NCBI GenBank assembly: GCA_028280415.1
Contig: JANQLV010000006.1
Span: forward strand, 62,001 to 126,000
Length of the DNA: 64,000 nucleotides
Direction of reading: 5' to 3'
Origin: Saprospiraceae bacterium
Lineage (GTDB): Bacteria; Bacteroidota; Bacteroidia; Chitinophagales; Saprospiraceae
Below are positions 37,741-47,249 of the stretch, one piece after another. A model generated the notes under the pieces. It saw nothing but the letters and a program-made list of their open reading frames with translations, was not told the DNA's origin and ran no database searches. Both the position numbers and the translations under genes were made by a program. Position 1 is the stretch's first letter, and each line of letters opens with the position of its first letter.

Positions 37741-38943
37741 ATGAATAAAAAAATTTAAAAGTTTCTATCTACTGCTTCATTATTCTTGTGATGCTGAGTT
37801 GTCAAAACATTTCAAATAATCAAAAGCAAGACGAGTACAATGCTATTGATAAAACAATTGATAGCTTTATGATTGCAAGGAACATACCTGGTTTTTCAAT
37901 TGCCCTTGTTTCTGATACTAAATTAGTCTGGTCAAAGTCTTATGGTAAATCTGAGGTCAAAAAAAATAGACATCAATACGGACCAGATTATGAATATTGG
38001 CTCTGTATCAAAAACAATTACGGCTGTTGCTATTATGCAGCTATGGGAAAAGGAATTAATCCGCTTAGATTCAGACATTAATAACTATTTAGACTTTGAA
38101 GTTAGCAACCCTCATCATCCAGACGATTCTATAACAGTTTTTCAACTTCTTACTCATACCTCATCGATTCAGGACGGAGAATCCTATTCTCACAGCTATG
38201 ATTGTGGAGATTCTCCTATTTCCCTAGAAGATTGGGTTTATTCTAATCTAAGTAAGGAAGCAGAGTTATATTCAGGGGGAAGTAATTATGGAAAATGGGC
38301 ACCAAAAGAAAAGAGTGAATATTCAAACCTTGCCTTTGGGCTATTAGGATTAATAGTTGAAAAAATATCTGATAAACCATTCAATCAATATACCCGTGAG
38401 CAAATTTTCAAACCACTTGGGATGAACAACACCGGCTGGTTCCTAAATGAAATAGATTCCACGAATCACATAAGACCATACGGTTTTATTACTGAAAGAA
38501 ATAGAAACGGATATCTAAAACGAAAGAATTTGTTTCCCACGGAAGATTCCTTCGAGCTTGGAGTACTGGTAGAAGGTTGTCTATACAGTTTTCCCAACTA
38601 TCCAGATGGACTTGTAAGAACAAGTGTCAAAGAACTATCATTATTTATGTCTGCCATTATGAACGAAGGAGAATTAAATGGCAATAGGATATTGCAAATC
38701 AAAACTGTCAGAAAAATGCTAAGTCCTCAATTAAGTAAAGAAGGTTCCCAAGGTTTATGTTTTTATACAGAAACAGTAAACGATTCACTTAAATTATGGG
38801 GACATAATGGTATAGACCCTGGTGTACGTACTACAATGTACTTTAACTCTGAAAATAAAATTGGCATAATCACCTTTCAAAATAATGCGACTGACGGAGC
38901 AATTCCAATATTGAAAAAACTTTATCTGATGCATCAAAAATAG
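37741..38943 (+). pseudogene. Beta-lactamase-family serine hydrolase with two poly-A frameshifts
   Basis: Class C beta-lactamase/PBP-like serine hydrolase lipoprotein. The catalytic motifs are SVSK (GSVSKTITA), YSN (YSNLAFG) and HNG (WGHNGID). Two compensating indels break it. Translation from ATG 37741 (MNKK) needs one extra A in the A7 run near 37746-37752 to read into the lipoprotein signal SIYCFIILVMLSC. Then one A must be removed from the A8 run near 37960-37967 (SEVKK to IDINTDQ). With both changes a full protein of about 400 residues results. It could be a recent pseudogene, a phase-variable gene or sequencing error. Confidence 0.7.
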
Positions 38944-38946
38944 ATA

Positions 38947-39004
38947 AAACGTGCTACGCTCTGACCGCGGTTAACGGGCATGGACGTTCTGCACTTTGTT
39001 AGGT
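38947..39004 (-). repeat. attC-like inverted repeat (family copy E)
   Basis: On the minus strand it starts ACCTAACAAAGTGCAGAACG, nearly identical to the left arm of the candidate at 43730-43795, and fits RYYYAAC exactly. The right arm and terminal box (GCACGTTTTA) are degenerate. The minus-strand membrane protein gene lies immediately upstream in that orientation, as a cassette gene would. Confidence 0.6.
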
Positions 39005-39160
39005 GCAGGCTTTTTCTCCAATTGTTGATTAGCTTTTACTATTCTGGATTATTAAAATCTGCTTTAAATAGATAATCATCACCTACAACTTGATTTGGAT
39101 CTGGTGCATGCGATAATGCTCTGTGTAAATGCGGTTTCGGCGTATAGCTTTGATGGACCG

Positions 39161-39997
39161 CTATACCTTGTCATCAGCTTTATTCAAACTTTGATCTTTG
39201 GTACCAATACCTTTGACTAATAATACAAATGCAATTAAACACCCAATCCATAGAATAATGTAAACAGGCATAAAAGCATCCCATATTCCAGTTCGGTTAT
39301 ATGAAATGAATCCACCAATTACAAGCACAATCGGGTAGAATACACATTTTGTCATGGAAATGGTTGATACAAGATATCCCCAATAATTTTTCTTCCATAA
39401 CAAGACGGCTCCAACAATTAATGTTGAGACAAGAAGTGATAAGTCCGTAGCAAAAACAACCCCGGCCGGATGACCTGTCTGCGTAATACCTGGGGGCACC
39501 TGGTTTGTCATCATAAAACTCAAAACCTGAGCTATCCAAAGACCTCCTATTATTAGGGCAAAAAAGATCATAAAACTACTTATCAATTTTACAGGAACAC
39601 TTCCTTTAATTCTAGATAGCAATTCTTTTCGATCCGTTTGAATAATAGCCAAAATCAGTGCATAAACTGAAAGCGTAAAAATGAAAACATACAGAAGGAA
39701 AAATTTATTGAATACTGCTCCATACATATAGAAAATATAGTTGTAAAGCATATACCATAATGTTCCCATCCAAATGAGTCTGGCTCTATATGAGTTTTTC
39801 TTCATATAAAACAATGAAGCGATCATTGTTGGGACGATAATAAATAATGTTGAAACATCATTTCCGAACCAAACTGATTTTATAAATTCATTGTCTCTAT
39901 AGATATTACTGAAAAACAATCCTCCAAATGTGGCGATAGTTGAAAGGATAACAATTATAACAGACAGTCTTATGGCTATTTTATCTGATGAGTCCAT
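39161..39997 (-). CDS. Polytopic membrane protein of unknown function
   Basis: 278 residues with about eight membrane helices from residue 8 onward, short loops and a charged C-terminus. One loop holds a conserved-looking QVPPGITQTGHPAGVVFATDL segment between helices. I do not recognise a transporter signature. It is followed on its own strand by an attC-like element, consistent with an old cassette. Confidence 0.7.
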   Translation of the reverse strand: MDSSDKIAIRLSVIIVILSTIATFGGLFFSNIYRDNEFIKSVWFGNDVSTLFIIVPTMIASLFYMKKNSYRARLIWMGTLWYMLYNYIFYMYGAVFNKFFLLYVFIFTLSVYALILAIIQTDRKELLSRIKGSVPVKLISSFMIFFALIIGGLWIAQVLSFMMTNQVPPGITQTGHPAGVVFATDLSLLVSTLIVGAVLLWKKNYWGYLVSTISMTKCVFYPIVLVIGGFISYNRTGIWDAFMPVYIILWIGCLIAFVLLVKGIGTKDQSLNKADDKV

Positions 39998-40219
39998 TTT
40001 TTAACTTTGATTTTTCTTTTTTCAATTGCTGCTAAGCATTCATAGAGCTAGAGGGAACCTGAAAGAAGAAAAATAATAAAAAATAGAGGGCTGCCAGTTT
40101 TTTCAGTTTATTTTAACTTTGCTATTGTCCGTTTCTTTGTTTGTATTCAGGCCACAAGTACTTTTTTACCCGGTTGTAATGCCTATATGATTTCTATTTA
40201 AGCAGGTGATTGATTTGTT

Positions 40220-41827
40220 CTATTCCGATAACCGATCCAGATTAGATTGATAGATGTCAAGACTCAAATCTTTTTGTATTTTGGCAAGCTCTACCGCCTT
40301 GGCATAATTCAGTTTTGCTAAATTATATTCTCCTTTCAGCTCTAATACTTCTCCCAGGCTATCATAAACATTTGGCGAGTTGGGATACCTTGAAATATTT
40401 TCCTTGAATATAATCCTGGCTTCATTTAATTCATTCATTTCCAGATAAGCATACCCAATTGCATTAATCAATTCTTCAGGTAAATCAGGGTGAGCGGACA
40501 AATACCCCTGTATATGTTCCTTTATAATCAGCTTGTAGTCTTTGTCTTCCAGATGCATCGTAATAACCTTTTTCATAGTGCCTGGTGATGGGTGAATGGT
40601 ATAACCTGCTATTCTAGAAAGTTTTTCATGGTAAAGGTCAAAATCTGCTAAGCCTCCTTCCTCATAAAAATGGGGTAAATCTCTCAGGCTGGGATGAATA
40701 AAATGTTTTACGGGCTTTTCTTCACCAAAAACAGAAAGGTGGAGTTGAGTAATGAAGCGGATACTGTTATTCATTGGTATCGAGTTGGAAAGTATAATAA
40801 TAGTAGTTTCATCTTCATACAAGGCTATCGCACTTCGATAACCCATTATCGCACCTCCGTGAAAATATAATTGAACATTGTGATTTTTTCTTAGAAATCC
40901 TTCTGGATTTTTAAATAACCCGTAGCAATATCCTTTTAAGTTAGGCTTAAAAAATAAGTCTTGAAACTTAGGGTTTAGTAAACTGTTATTTCTTATTGCC
41001 TGTGTCCATGTAAAAAGATCATTCAGACTGGAATAGATGCCTCCGGCAGAGAACGCAGTTGACAATTCTCTATCCGCAACTTCTTCGTAATGACCTCTAA
41101 AAAAAGGTATGTTTATAAAACGACTGTCTGCTGCAAAGTTTTCAGTTAACAATTCATTAGCATATCCTGTGTTTTTCAAGCCCAGAGGTTCAACAATTCG
41201 ATTGTGCAAAACACTTTGGTAATCTTGCTTAGTTACATTTTCGATAATTGCACCGAGAAGCATGTAGCCGAAACTGCTATATTGGAATCTGCTCCCCGGA
41301 GCAAAGTTCAGATTCATTTTGCCTATCAGATCAATGAGTTCTTTTGTCGAAATTGGACTGCTAAAAAATGTCTTAGAGGTATATCCAAATTTCAATAGCT
41401 CCGGATAATGGGGCAGTCCTGATGAATTCGAGAGTAGATGATGGACAGTTATTTGGGCTCCTTTATCCTCGGGATAATTGGGGAGGTAAGTCGAAATGGA
41501 ATTGTCTAGATCCAGCTTTCCTTCTTGAGCCAAGAGAAGTATGAGGCAAGCAGTAAATTGTTTGCTTAAGGAACCGATATAGAATTTTGTATCTGCATCA
41601 ATGCTCTGATCGGATTTCGGGGCCACCTTCCCTATGCCTTTCTTGAAAAGAATACTGTCGCTTTTCGCTACAAGAATAGCGCCGGATAATGGGCTGCCAA
41701 AAATATCAATCCCCTTTTTATCAAAGTAATTGACCAATTCCTTAGTATCGGTGGGAGGAATACGATTACTATTACAACCTACCATGAGGAATGTTAAAGA
41801 AAATAGATAAATCAAATTTTTATTCAT
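40220..41827 (-). CDS. Beta-lactamase-family serine hydrolase lipoprotein with TPR tail
   Basis: About 535 residues from ATG at 41827 (MNKNLIYLFSLTFLMVGC, lipid cysteine 18); the frame extends 29 codons further without a signal-like start. PBP-type catalytic motifs: SLSK (GSLSKQFTACL), YSS (YSSFGYMLLG) and HGG (FHGGAIMGY). The C-terminal 100 residues form TPR-like helices (YAYLEMNELNEARIIF, YDSLGEVLELKGEYNLAK). It probably acts as a peptidase or esterase in the periplasm or on the surface. An XRE regulator lies about 100 bases upstream on the same strand. Confidence 0.85.
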   Translation of the reverse strand: MNKNLIYLFSLTFLMVGCNSNRIPPTDTKELVNYFDKKGIDIFGSPLSGAILVAKSDSILFKKGIGKVAPKSDQSIDADTKFYIGSLSKQFTACLILLLAQEGKLDLDNSISTYLPNYPEDKGAQITVHHLLSNSSGLPHYPELLKFGYTSKTFFSSPISTKELIDLIGKMNLNFAPGSRFQYSSFGYMLLGAIIENVTKQDYQSVLHNRIVEPLGLKNTGYANELLTENFAADSRFINIPFFRGHYEEVADRELSTAFSAGGIYSSLNDLFTWTQAIRNNSLLNPKFQDLFFKPNLKGYCYGLFKNPEGFLRKNHNVQLYFHGGAIMGYRSAIALYEDETTIIILSNSIPMNNSIRFITQLHLSVFGEEKPVKHFIHPSLRDLPHFYEEGGLADFDLYHEKLSRIAGYTIHPSPGTMKKVITMHLEDKDYKLIIKEHIQGYLSAHPDLPEELINAIGYAYLEMNELNEARIIFKENISRYPNSPNVYDSLGEVLELKGEYNLAKLNYAKAVELAKIQKDLSLDIYQSNLDRLSE

Positions 41828-41931
41828 ATCCATAATTGTTTTTTCAAGTGCAATTTGAAAAAGGTATGAATGAAAACACACGACATCAACACGACATTCT
41901 GCCGATATCAGCACGACAAGAGACTATTTGT

Positions 41932-42519
41932 CTATACCTGGGGACTATGGTGAATAAGAATATTTAGCTCTCTCCTTTTTAAGCTTTTTGAAATTTGAAA
42001 GAGCAGGAATAGGTTAACAATGGTGAGTAAAATATGTATCAACTGAGGAAGGACAGGCAGCCCATTCATTTTTTGTCCGGTAAGGATAAAGGTAAGTAGG
42101 GGGATAGAAAGAATGATTGTAATTTGAAATATAGTCCAAAGAACCTGAAAACCAATAATTTTTTTAGCAAATTCATTTTTGACGAATTTCTTCCTGTAAA
42201 AAAACCTGAGGGTAAAAATGATAATCAAGTTAATAGGAACAAAAACTGCTAATAGCGTAGACCATGTTAAAACGCTTTCTGAGAATTTCAAGTCTTTTTG
42301 ATGGATTGTCTTATTAGAGATTGAATCCGTATTCCAATCACTTTCTTCAATATTCAAAGCTTTCATGATCTGCCTCAAACTGTAATCCTGCGGAACGGTA
42401 TCCCCTGCTTCTATCCTTTGAATTGTACGGGTCGAAAGTCCCGTCTTATCTGCTAATTCCTGCTGAGTCATTTTCAAAACCTTCCGCTTCTCTATCAACA
42501 TTGATTGTCTGAAATTCAT
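41932..42519 (-). CDS. Membrane-bound XRE-family transcriptional regulator
   Basis: 195 residues. N-terminal Cro/CI helix-turn-helix (LKMTQQELADKTGLSTRTIQRIEAG, about 14-40), then three or four membrane helices in the C-terminal half. This HTH plus integral membrane layout is common in Bacteroidota. It precedes the serine hydrolase gene on the same strand and may regulate it. The signal it senses is unknown. Confidence 0.82.
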   Translation of the reverse strand: MNFRQSMLIEKRKVLKMTQQELADKTGLSTRTIQRIEAGDTVPQDYSLRQIMKALNIEESDWNTDSISNKTIHQKDLKFSESVLTWSTLLAVFVPINLIIIFTLRFFYRKKFVKNEFAKKIIGFQVLWTIFQITIILSIPLLTFILTGQKMNGLPVLPQLIHILLTIVNLFLLFQISKSLKRRELNILIHHSPQV

Positions 42520-42840
42520 TGGAACATATTTTAGGCTGCGTAATTAATGCAAAGGTGAAAGAAAAAAGACGACCTTTCGAAAAAGGATGCTATTTATAAA
42601 AGGAACAAACCAAAAAGATAATGCAAGATGCCTTTATTACCACAATCACAAGATAATAAAGAATGGTCATACTTGCTATGGAAAACAAACGATTAAGCAG
42701 TCGGGAATGGTTGATTAGATAAAAAATGCCTGCACACAATTTTGTATAAGCGAAATACGGACCAAACAGCTAAAAACAACGGTTTTGACTATAAGAACCT
42801 TTGTGTTATAAATTGCTTCCAAATCCCACAGGGTGCTTAT

Positions 42841-42918
42841 TTTTAACCTCAAGATAAAACGACAGTACAATTAAACTCTAACGAAAAGTAAACGCAAGCG
42901 GTTATCTGGTTGTTAGGC
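42841..42918 (+). repeat. attC candidate A (start of cassette array)
   Basis: Ends with a consensus GTTAGGC box. The left side TTTTAAC with AAGATAAAACG pairs with CGGTTATCTGGTTG on the right (AGATAA/TTATCT perfect). The left box deviates from RYYYAAC. Its position just upstream of the first cassette gene, in the same orientation as candidates B and C, supports it. Confidence 0.5.
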
Positions 42919-43104
42919 CTCATCATCACGAAATGAAATAAAATGGGATTCGATTAATTCAAACTTATCAAAAAACTTTAGACCTATCTATTAAAGTACT
43001 GTGACACAAATTCAAAACCCCATAAACAACTCATAATCAACAAGTTAAATTTAGCCTGTTTGAATTTTCAAGCAAAATACTTATTTTGAGAAAAACATCA
43101 TTGA

Positions 43105-43701
43105 ATGAAAGCGCCTAAAGTTCCATACTTATCTGTTTCTGAATATATCAAACAAGAAATTGAATCAAACACAAAATATGAATATCATGATGGAAAGATT
43201 TATGCCCTTGTAGGAGGAACTCTTAATCACGGCTTAATTAGTGGCAACATATTTTCCAAAATGATGAACAAATTGGAAAGTAAAGGCTCAAATTGTATGC
43301 CTTTCAATAGTGATATCAAACTTCATATAAGCTCTTCAAACAGTTATGTTTATTCTGATTCAATGGTGGTTTGTGGAGACTTTCAACACTCACAAGAAGA
43401 TGAAAACTCTATTGTCAATCCGGTCTTAATTGTTGAAGTACTTTCTAAATCTACGGCTGAATATGATAGAGGTGATAAATTCTACCTTTATAGACAAATC
43501 CCCACATTCAGAGAATATATTTTAATTGAACAAAAAAAACATGTCGTTGACGTACATTTTAAACACGAGAATAGTGACCTTTGGAGAATAACCAGATATC
43601 AAGGCTTGGATAAAATAGTAAAGCTTCAATCCATTGGTATTGAGATTTCTATGAAGGAGCTTTACCATAGAACAGTAATTGACCTCAGCGAGAATTCCTA
43701 A
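43105..43701 (+). CDS. Uma2-family putative restriction endonuclease
   Basis: 198 residues, the full length of Uma2 (DUF820) proteins with a PD-(D/E)xK fold. Visible features: SVSEYIKQE and TKYEYHDGKIYA near the start, Asp85 in VYSDSMVV, Glu111 in NPVLIVEVLSKST, and the YDRGDKFYLYRQIPTFREYILI segment. The cellular role of Uma2 proteins is unresolved. The gene lies between attC candidates A and B, so it forms one cassette. Confidence 0.9.
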   Translation: MKAPKVPYLSVSEYIKQEIESNTKYEYHDGKIYALVGGTLNHGLISGNIFSKMMNKLESKGSNCMPFNSDIKLHISSSNSYVYSDSMVVCGDFQHSQEDENSIVNPVLIVEVLSKSTAEYDRGDKFYLYRQIPTFREYILIEQKKHVVDVHFKHENSDLWRITRYQGLDKIVKLQSIGIEISMKELYHRTVIDLSENS

Positions 43702-43729
43702 TCAATAAGTCTTCAAAGAATTATACGAC

Positions 43730-43795
43730 GCCTAACAAAGTGCAGAACGTCGACGCCCGCTATGCCGGCCACCGCGTCTGCACAAAGCGTTAGGT
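43730..43795 (+). repeat. attC site B (integron-type recombination site)
   Basis: R'' box GCCTAAC (43730-43736) and R' box GTTAGGT (43789-43795) both fit RYYYAAC/GTTRRRY. Inner arms AAAGTGCAGAACG and CGTCTGCACAAAGC are inverted repeats with an asymmetric extra base, as in attC. Length 66 bases. It lies 28 bases after the Uma2 stop and 20 bases before the GIY-YIG start. Confidence 0.85.
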
Positions 43796-43815
43796 GATAT
43801 TAAAAAGAGATAAAT

Positions 43816-44322
43816 ATGTCACCAATAGAAGAACTACAGCAATTCGGATTTAAGTATTATGGAATTTGGGAAGTTATTGAAGGAAACACAAAATCATTTT
43901 CCCATACAATTAACTCCGAAGAAGTGCTTAGCAAAGAGATTTTTCTTTACGCATTCATTCTTAATGAAAATATTGTATACATTGGCAAGTCTGATAGATC
44001 AGTTCGGAAAAGATTGGCTGGCTGGGCGAATACTAAGGAATCTCTTAAAAAAAAGATAAAAGCCAGAGTTGAATTCAATAATGCAGTAAGGTCTAATAAT
44101 GATCTTCGAATTTATTTGTGTTTCCCCGAATTTAGTATAAAAGAAAATGCTGTCGAAATTAAAAATTCGATTCAGCTTGATCATAAAGTGGTAAATACAG
44201 TAATAAAAAAAGGTATAAACCAAGGACTGGAAAGTAAGCTAATCAACTATTTTCAAGTAAAACATTCGCAATGCAGATGGAACTACAAAATAAAACAGAA
44301 AAATAAGAAAACAATCGCCTAA
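43816..44322 (+). CDS. GIY-YIG domain endonuclease-like protein
   Basis: 168 residues. The GIY-YIG core appears as YAFILNENIVYIGKSDRSVRKRL (Tyr45, Tyr55-Ile-Gly, Arg64/Arg66) with a distal Glu in GLESKLINYFQ near residue 142 and WNYKIK at the end. Such domains cut DNA in homing, repair or restriction contexts. The stop codon TAA lies inside the R'' box of attC site C, a tight packing typical of integron cassettes. Confidence 0.8.
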   Translation: MSPIEELQQFGFKYYGIWEVIEGNTKSFSHTINSEEVLSKEIFLYAFILNENIVYIGKSDRSVRKRLAGWANTKESLKKKIKARVEFNNAVRSNNDLRIYLCFPEFSIKENAVEIKNSIQLDHKVVNTVIKKGINQGLESKLINYFQVKHSQCRWNYKIKQKNKKTIA

Positions 44323-44384
44323 CGGCTCGGCTACATGCAGGTACGAGCGAATGCGAGTATTCGCATGTAACCGAGCCGTTAGGC
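44317..44384 (+). repeat. attC site C (integron-type recombination site)
   Basis: Left end GCCTAACGGCTCGG and right end CCGAGCCGTTAGGC are perfect inverted repeats. The inner GCGAATGCGAGTATTCGC part extends the hairpin. R'' = GCCTAAC and R' = GTTAGGC both fit consensus. It follows site B in the same orientation. Confidence 0.88.
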
Positions 44385-44400
44385 ACAAGCAAAAAGCATC

Positions 44401-44842
44401 ATGAAAGCGATTAAACTTATATTGGTCTGTTTTCTAATATCGGGCTGCAACCAAGAAGCAGAGACCACTTCACCCCGTAAAGAGCAAGTAAACTATGCCA
44501 GAAAGTTTTTGTCGATTAATCCTGATCTAAAAATTGAACCTTTGGGATTTCTGGAACATAAAGATCCTATGGAAACACATTTGATGTTCAAATTCATAGT
44601 AAAAACCGAAGATTCAGCTCTTTTATTTGATGATGTGAATTTAAATGCAGATGATTTTCAGAAAAACGTCCATTCTCCAACTCCTCCTTCATTTGTTCCA
44701 GAATGGTGGAAAACTGATTCACAACCTCTTATTGGAGTGAATTTAAGTAGCCAGTAAGACTACGAGTACTTGGAATATATCCATGGGATATTTCAAAAAC
44801 ACGGATGGAACATTAACAGTATATGTGTGGAAGCATGGCTAA
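44401..44842 (+). pseudogene. Cassette lipoprotein gene with one frameshift
   Basis: MKAIKLILVCFLISGC is a lipoprotein signal (Cys16). The first frame stops at 44757 (GVNLSSQ then TAA). Omitting one T there continues into a protein-like end: KTTSTWNISMGYFKNTDG, then TLTVYVWKHG and TAA at 44840-44842. The intact form would be 147 residues. It could be real inactivation or a base-call error. It starts 16 bases after attC site C, so it is the third cassette. Function unknown. Confidence 0.6.
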
Positions 44843-44896
44843 ATGTTATAGAATAGAAAGATGGAATGCCAAAGCGATGAAGTAAACAAAAAAACA

Positions 44897-44951
44897 GCCC
44901 ATAACAATGGTCATAAGAAATTGCTACAAATCGCTTACTTCATTTAACGGA
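44897..44951 (+). repeat. Possible truncated attC-like left half (D)
   Basis: GCCCATAACAATGG followed by TCATAAGAAATTGC resembles the left end of attC-like sites, but no complementary right half (a GTTATGGG-type box) is found in the following 150 bases. It may be half of a broken site at the end of the third cassette. Confidence 0.3.
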
Positions 44952-45029
44952 ATTGGTTTGAAAACTTATGATAGAAGAAAGATATATTCCTTTGGGAAAA
45001 TAAATAGCAAATTAACTTTGAAGCTTAAT

Positions 45030-45206
45030 ATGGAGTCTGTTGAAGAATATGATAACGAACTACGCAGTTTATTTCCAGAGATACTATCCGAGTTGGTTGA
45101 AATAGCGGTAATAAGCGAAGAAGCACACCATGAATTAGATTTTGTATATCAAAAGCTGGTTTCAATAGATGCAAAAAGTACAAGCAATAATGAAATAAAT
45201 ATTTAA
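45030..45206 (+). CDS. Small acidic helical protein, 58 residues
   Basis: Start MESVEEYDNELRSLF at 45030. The frame is open 41 codons upstream, but that part overlaps the attC-like half-site and reads as non-protein. The protein is acidic and helical (LFPEILSELVEIAVISEEAHHE). No family recognised. It may be an intact small gene or a fragment. Confidence 0.35.
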   Translation: MESVEEYDNELRSLFPEILSELVEIAVISEEAHHELDFVYQKLVSIDAKSTSNNEINI

Positions 45207-45288
45207 CCAATAAAAAGAAGACAAAAGCGAACAAAGTATGACATGTTCATACGGGTTCTTCGCCCGCCGGACATTAAAAAAGATTACA

Positions 45289-46131
45289 ATGAAAATTGAA
45301 AATATTGCAGCTCTTACAGAGAAACCCAGCCTTTACGAAAAAGGCACTTCTTTTATGTGGACAGACCCATATATCTCTGAGCAACTATTACAAGTTCACC
45401 TAAACCCAGACATAGACCTTGCGAGTCGTAAAAAATCAACAATAGAAAATACGGTTAAATGGATTTTGGAAAATAAGAAAAGTAATGAAAAACTAAATGT
45501 CTTAGATTTAGGTTGTGGCCCCGGCTTGTACACGGAACTTTTTGCAAAGAATGGACATGAAGTAACAGGAATTGACATTTCAAAGAATTCTATTGACTAT
45601 GCCATTAAATCGGCAAAAGACAAAGGCTTAGATATTGACTATCAAAATGTAAGTTATTTAGATGTTGATTTGGGTCAAGAAAAATATGATTTAGTTGTAC
45701 TCATTTACACAGATTTAGGAGCATTGTTGCCAATTGAGAGAGAAAAACTTTTAGCCAGTATCTTTAGGAGCTTAAAGAAAGGTGGAACCTTCATTTTTGA
45801 CATTTTAAAAGATAAGGACTTGAACGATAAATTATCCCCCAAAACCTGGGAAGCAAGTAATTCCGGTTTTTGGAAAGAGACACCATTTTTGGCCCTATCT
45901 GCATCTTTCTTATATGAGAAAGAAAAAGTTATTTTATTTCAACACGCAATAATTGATAATAGTGCGAAAATTGAGATTTATCGTTTTTGGATACATTTCT
46001 TCTCTCAAAATGATATAACTGAGCTATTGAAACAACAAAATTTTAGAAACATTGAATTCCAAGAAGATATTTTACCTGAAAGTGATTTGTGGAATGGTGA
46101 CAATGTAATATTTACAAAATGTGAAAAGTAG
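45289..46131 (+). CDS. Class I SAM-dependent methyltransferase
   Basis: 280 residues from ATG at 45289 (MKIENIAALTEKPSLYEKG); 17 upstream in-frame codons look spurious. Motif I LDLGCGPGLYTELFAKNG, motif II VTGIDIS, motif IV DLVVLIYTDLGALLP and SLKKGGTFIFDILK are clear. The N-terminal MWTDPYISEQLL segment before motif I is typical of small-molecule methyltransferases found in mobile cassettes. Substrate unknown. It is in the same orientation as the cassette genes. Confidence 0.88.
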   Translation: MKIENIAALTEKPSLYEKGTSFMWTDPYISEQLLQVHLNPDIDLASRKKSTIENTVKWILENKKSNEKLNVLDLGCGPGLYTELFAKNGHEVTGIDISKNSIDYAIKSAKDKGLDIDYQNVSYLDVDLGQEKYDLVVLIYTDLGALLPIEREKLLASIFRSLKKGGTFIFDILKDKDLNDKLSPKTWEASNSGFWKETPFLALSASFLYEKEKVILFQHAIIDNSAKIEIYRFWIHFFSQNDITELLKQQNFRNIEFQEDILPESDLWNGDNVIFTKCEK

Positions 46132-46136
46132 AAAAC

Positions 46137-46187
46137 TGTAACAAGACATATCAACCATTAAAACGGTTTATATGTGGTCACGTTCGC
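46137..46187 (+). repeat. Hairpin after the methyltransferase gene
   Basis: GACATATCAACC pairs with GGTTTATATGTGGTC, and flanking GTAAC/CACGTT extends it loosely. It could be a weak terminator without a T run or a degenerate attC-like site; the outer boxes do not fit consensus. Confidence 0.3.
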
Positions 46188-46217
46188 TATTATTAAAAAA
46201 GAAAAATAAATTTACAT

Positions 46218-47246
46218 ATGGTTAAAATGATTAGCTATCTATTATTAATTCTAATAGTATTCCCATATTCCGGTTGTGCTCAAAAAGAAGATATTGATAA
46301 AAATTTACCAGAATTAATTGCTAATACTCATCTGTACTTTTCCGAAACACCCATTATTAAAGAAGATATTCACAGTTTTTCAATAAGTAAAAAGGGGCAA
46401 ATCATTAATCAATATTATTATAGTGGTTTCACGCAAGATAGTCTTAACAATGTAAAGTCTATTACCAAGAGTATAGTTGGTTTATTAATCGGAATTGCTA
46501 TTGATCAACAATTAATAAAAGATATTCATCAACCTGTAATTGATTATTTTGACGATTGTGACGATCATTCTGGATTTGCTGAGAAAAACGAAATATCTAT
46601 AGAACATTTATTAATGATGCAATCCGGTATCCAATGGAATAATCGTGCTAGAATAAAAGATCAATGGTGGTTCCACGAAACCCCTAATTGTTTTTTTCTA
46701 AATTATTTTCCAATGGATACTTCAACTTCAGCAGGTGTTAAATTTTCATACAATTCTGCGGCGGCCCATCTATTGTCGGGCATAATATCTAGAGTTAGTG
46801 GAATGAGCACAAAACAATTTGCTGACAAATATCTTTTTCAACCATTGGGTATCAAAGATTACTTCTGGGAACAAGATAGAGCAGGAGAATACAGGGGTAA
46901 TTCGGAATTATACCTTTTGCCAAAAGATATGCTTAAAATTGGACATTTATTATTAAATAATGGGATTTATCAAGGCAAATCTATTGTATCCGATTCCTGG
47001 ATTAAGAGTACTCTTGAAAAGGCATATGATGCTACGCCTCTAATGAATTATGGTTATTTATGGATGACCTCTAAAGACAAATCTCCATTTTTTTTCTTTG
47101 CAGGTGGCTCTGGAGGACAGCATATTTTCATTATCCCTGACTATCATATAGTTATTGTTACTACCGGGCATTGGAATAATGCCCGATCTACCCGGGAAAT
47201 CATGACCGCCTGTGTAGAAAGGATAATAAAGCGCTTAGAGCATTAA
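46218..47246 (+). CDS. Beta-lactamase-family serine hydrolase lipoprotein
   Basis: 342 residues. Lipoprotein signal with SGC near residue 22. PBP-like catalytic motifs: SITK (VKSITKSIVGLL), YNS (FSYNSAAAHLL) and a C-terminal GGSGGQ loop replacing KTG/HxG. It is shorter than the other serine hydrolases in this region and lacks a TPR tail. Substrate unknown. It converges on the S41 peptidase gene with three bases between the stops. Confidence 0.85.
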   Translation: MVKMISYLLLILIVFPYSGCAQKEDIDKNLPELIANTHLYFSETPIIKEDIHSFSISKKGQIINQYYYSGFTQDSLNNVKSITKSIVGLLIGIAIDQQLIKDIHQPVIDYFDDCDDHSGFAEKNEISIEHLLMMQSGIQWNNRARIKDQWWFHETPNCFFLNYFPMDTSTSAGVKFSYNSAAAHLLSGIISRVSGMSTKQFADKYLFQPLGIKDYFWEQDRAGEYRGNSELYLLPKDMLKIGHLLLNNGIYQGKSIVSDSWIKSTLEKAYDATPLMNYGYLWMTSKDKSPFFFFAGGSGGQHIFIIPDYHIVIVTTGHWNNARSTREIMTACVERIIKRLEH

Positions 47247-47249
47247 TTA

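Noticed and set aside
14670..42680. Short match CACAA(T/G)ATAATAAAGAATG near 14690 and 42650
   Set aside because: Only about 19 bases with no extension or inverted ends; probably chance in AT-rich DNA.
45231..45288. CGGGTTCTTCGCCCG hairpin before the methyltransferase
   Set aside because: Short, and flanks lack attC boxes or a T run; possibly a broken site but not supported.
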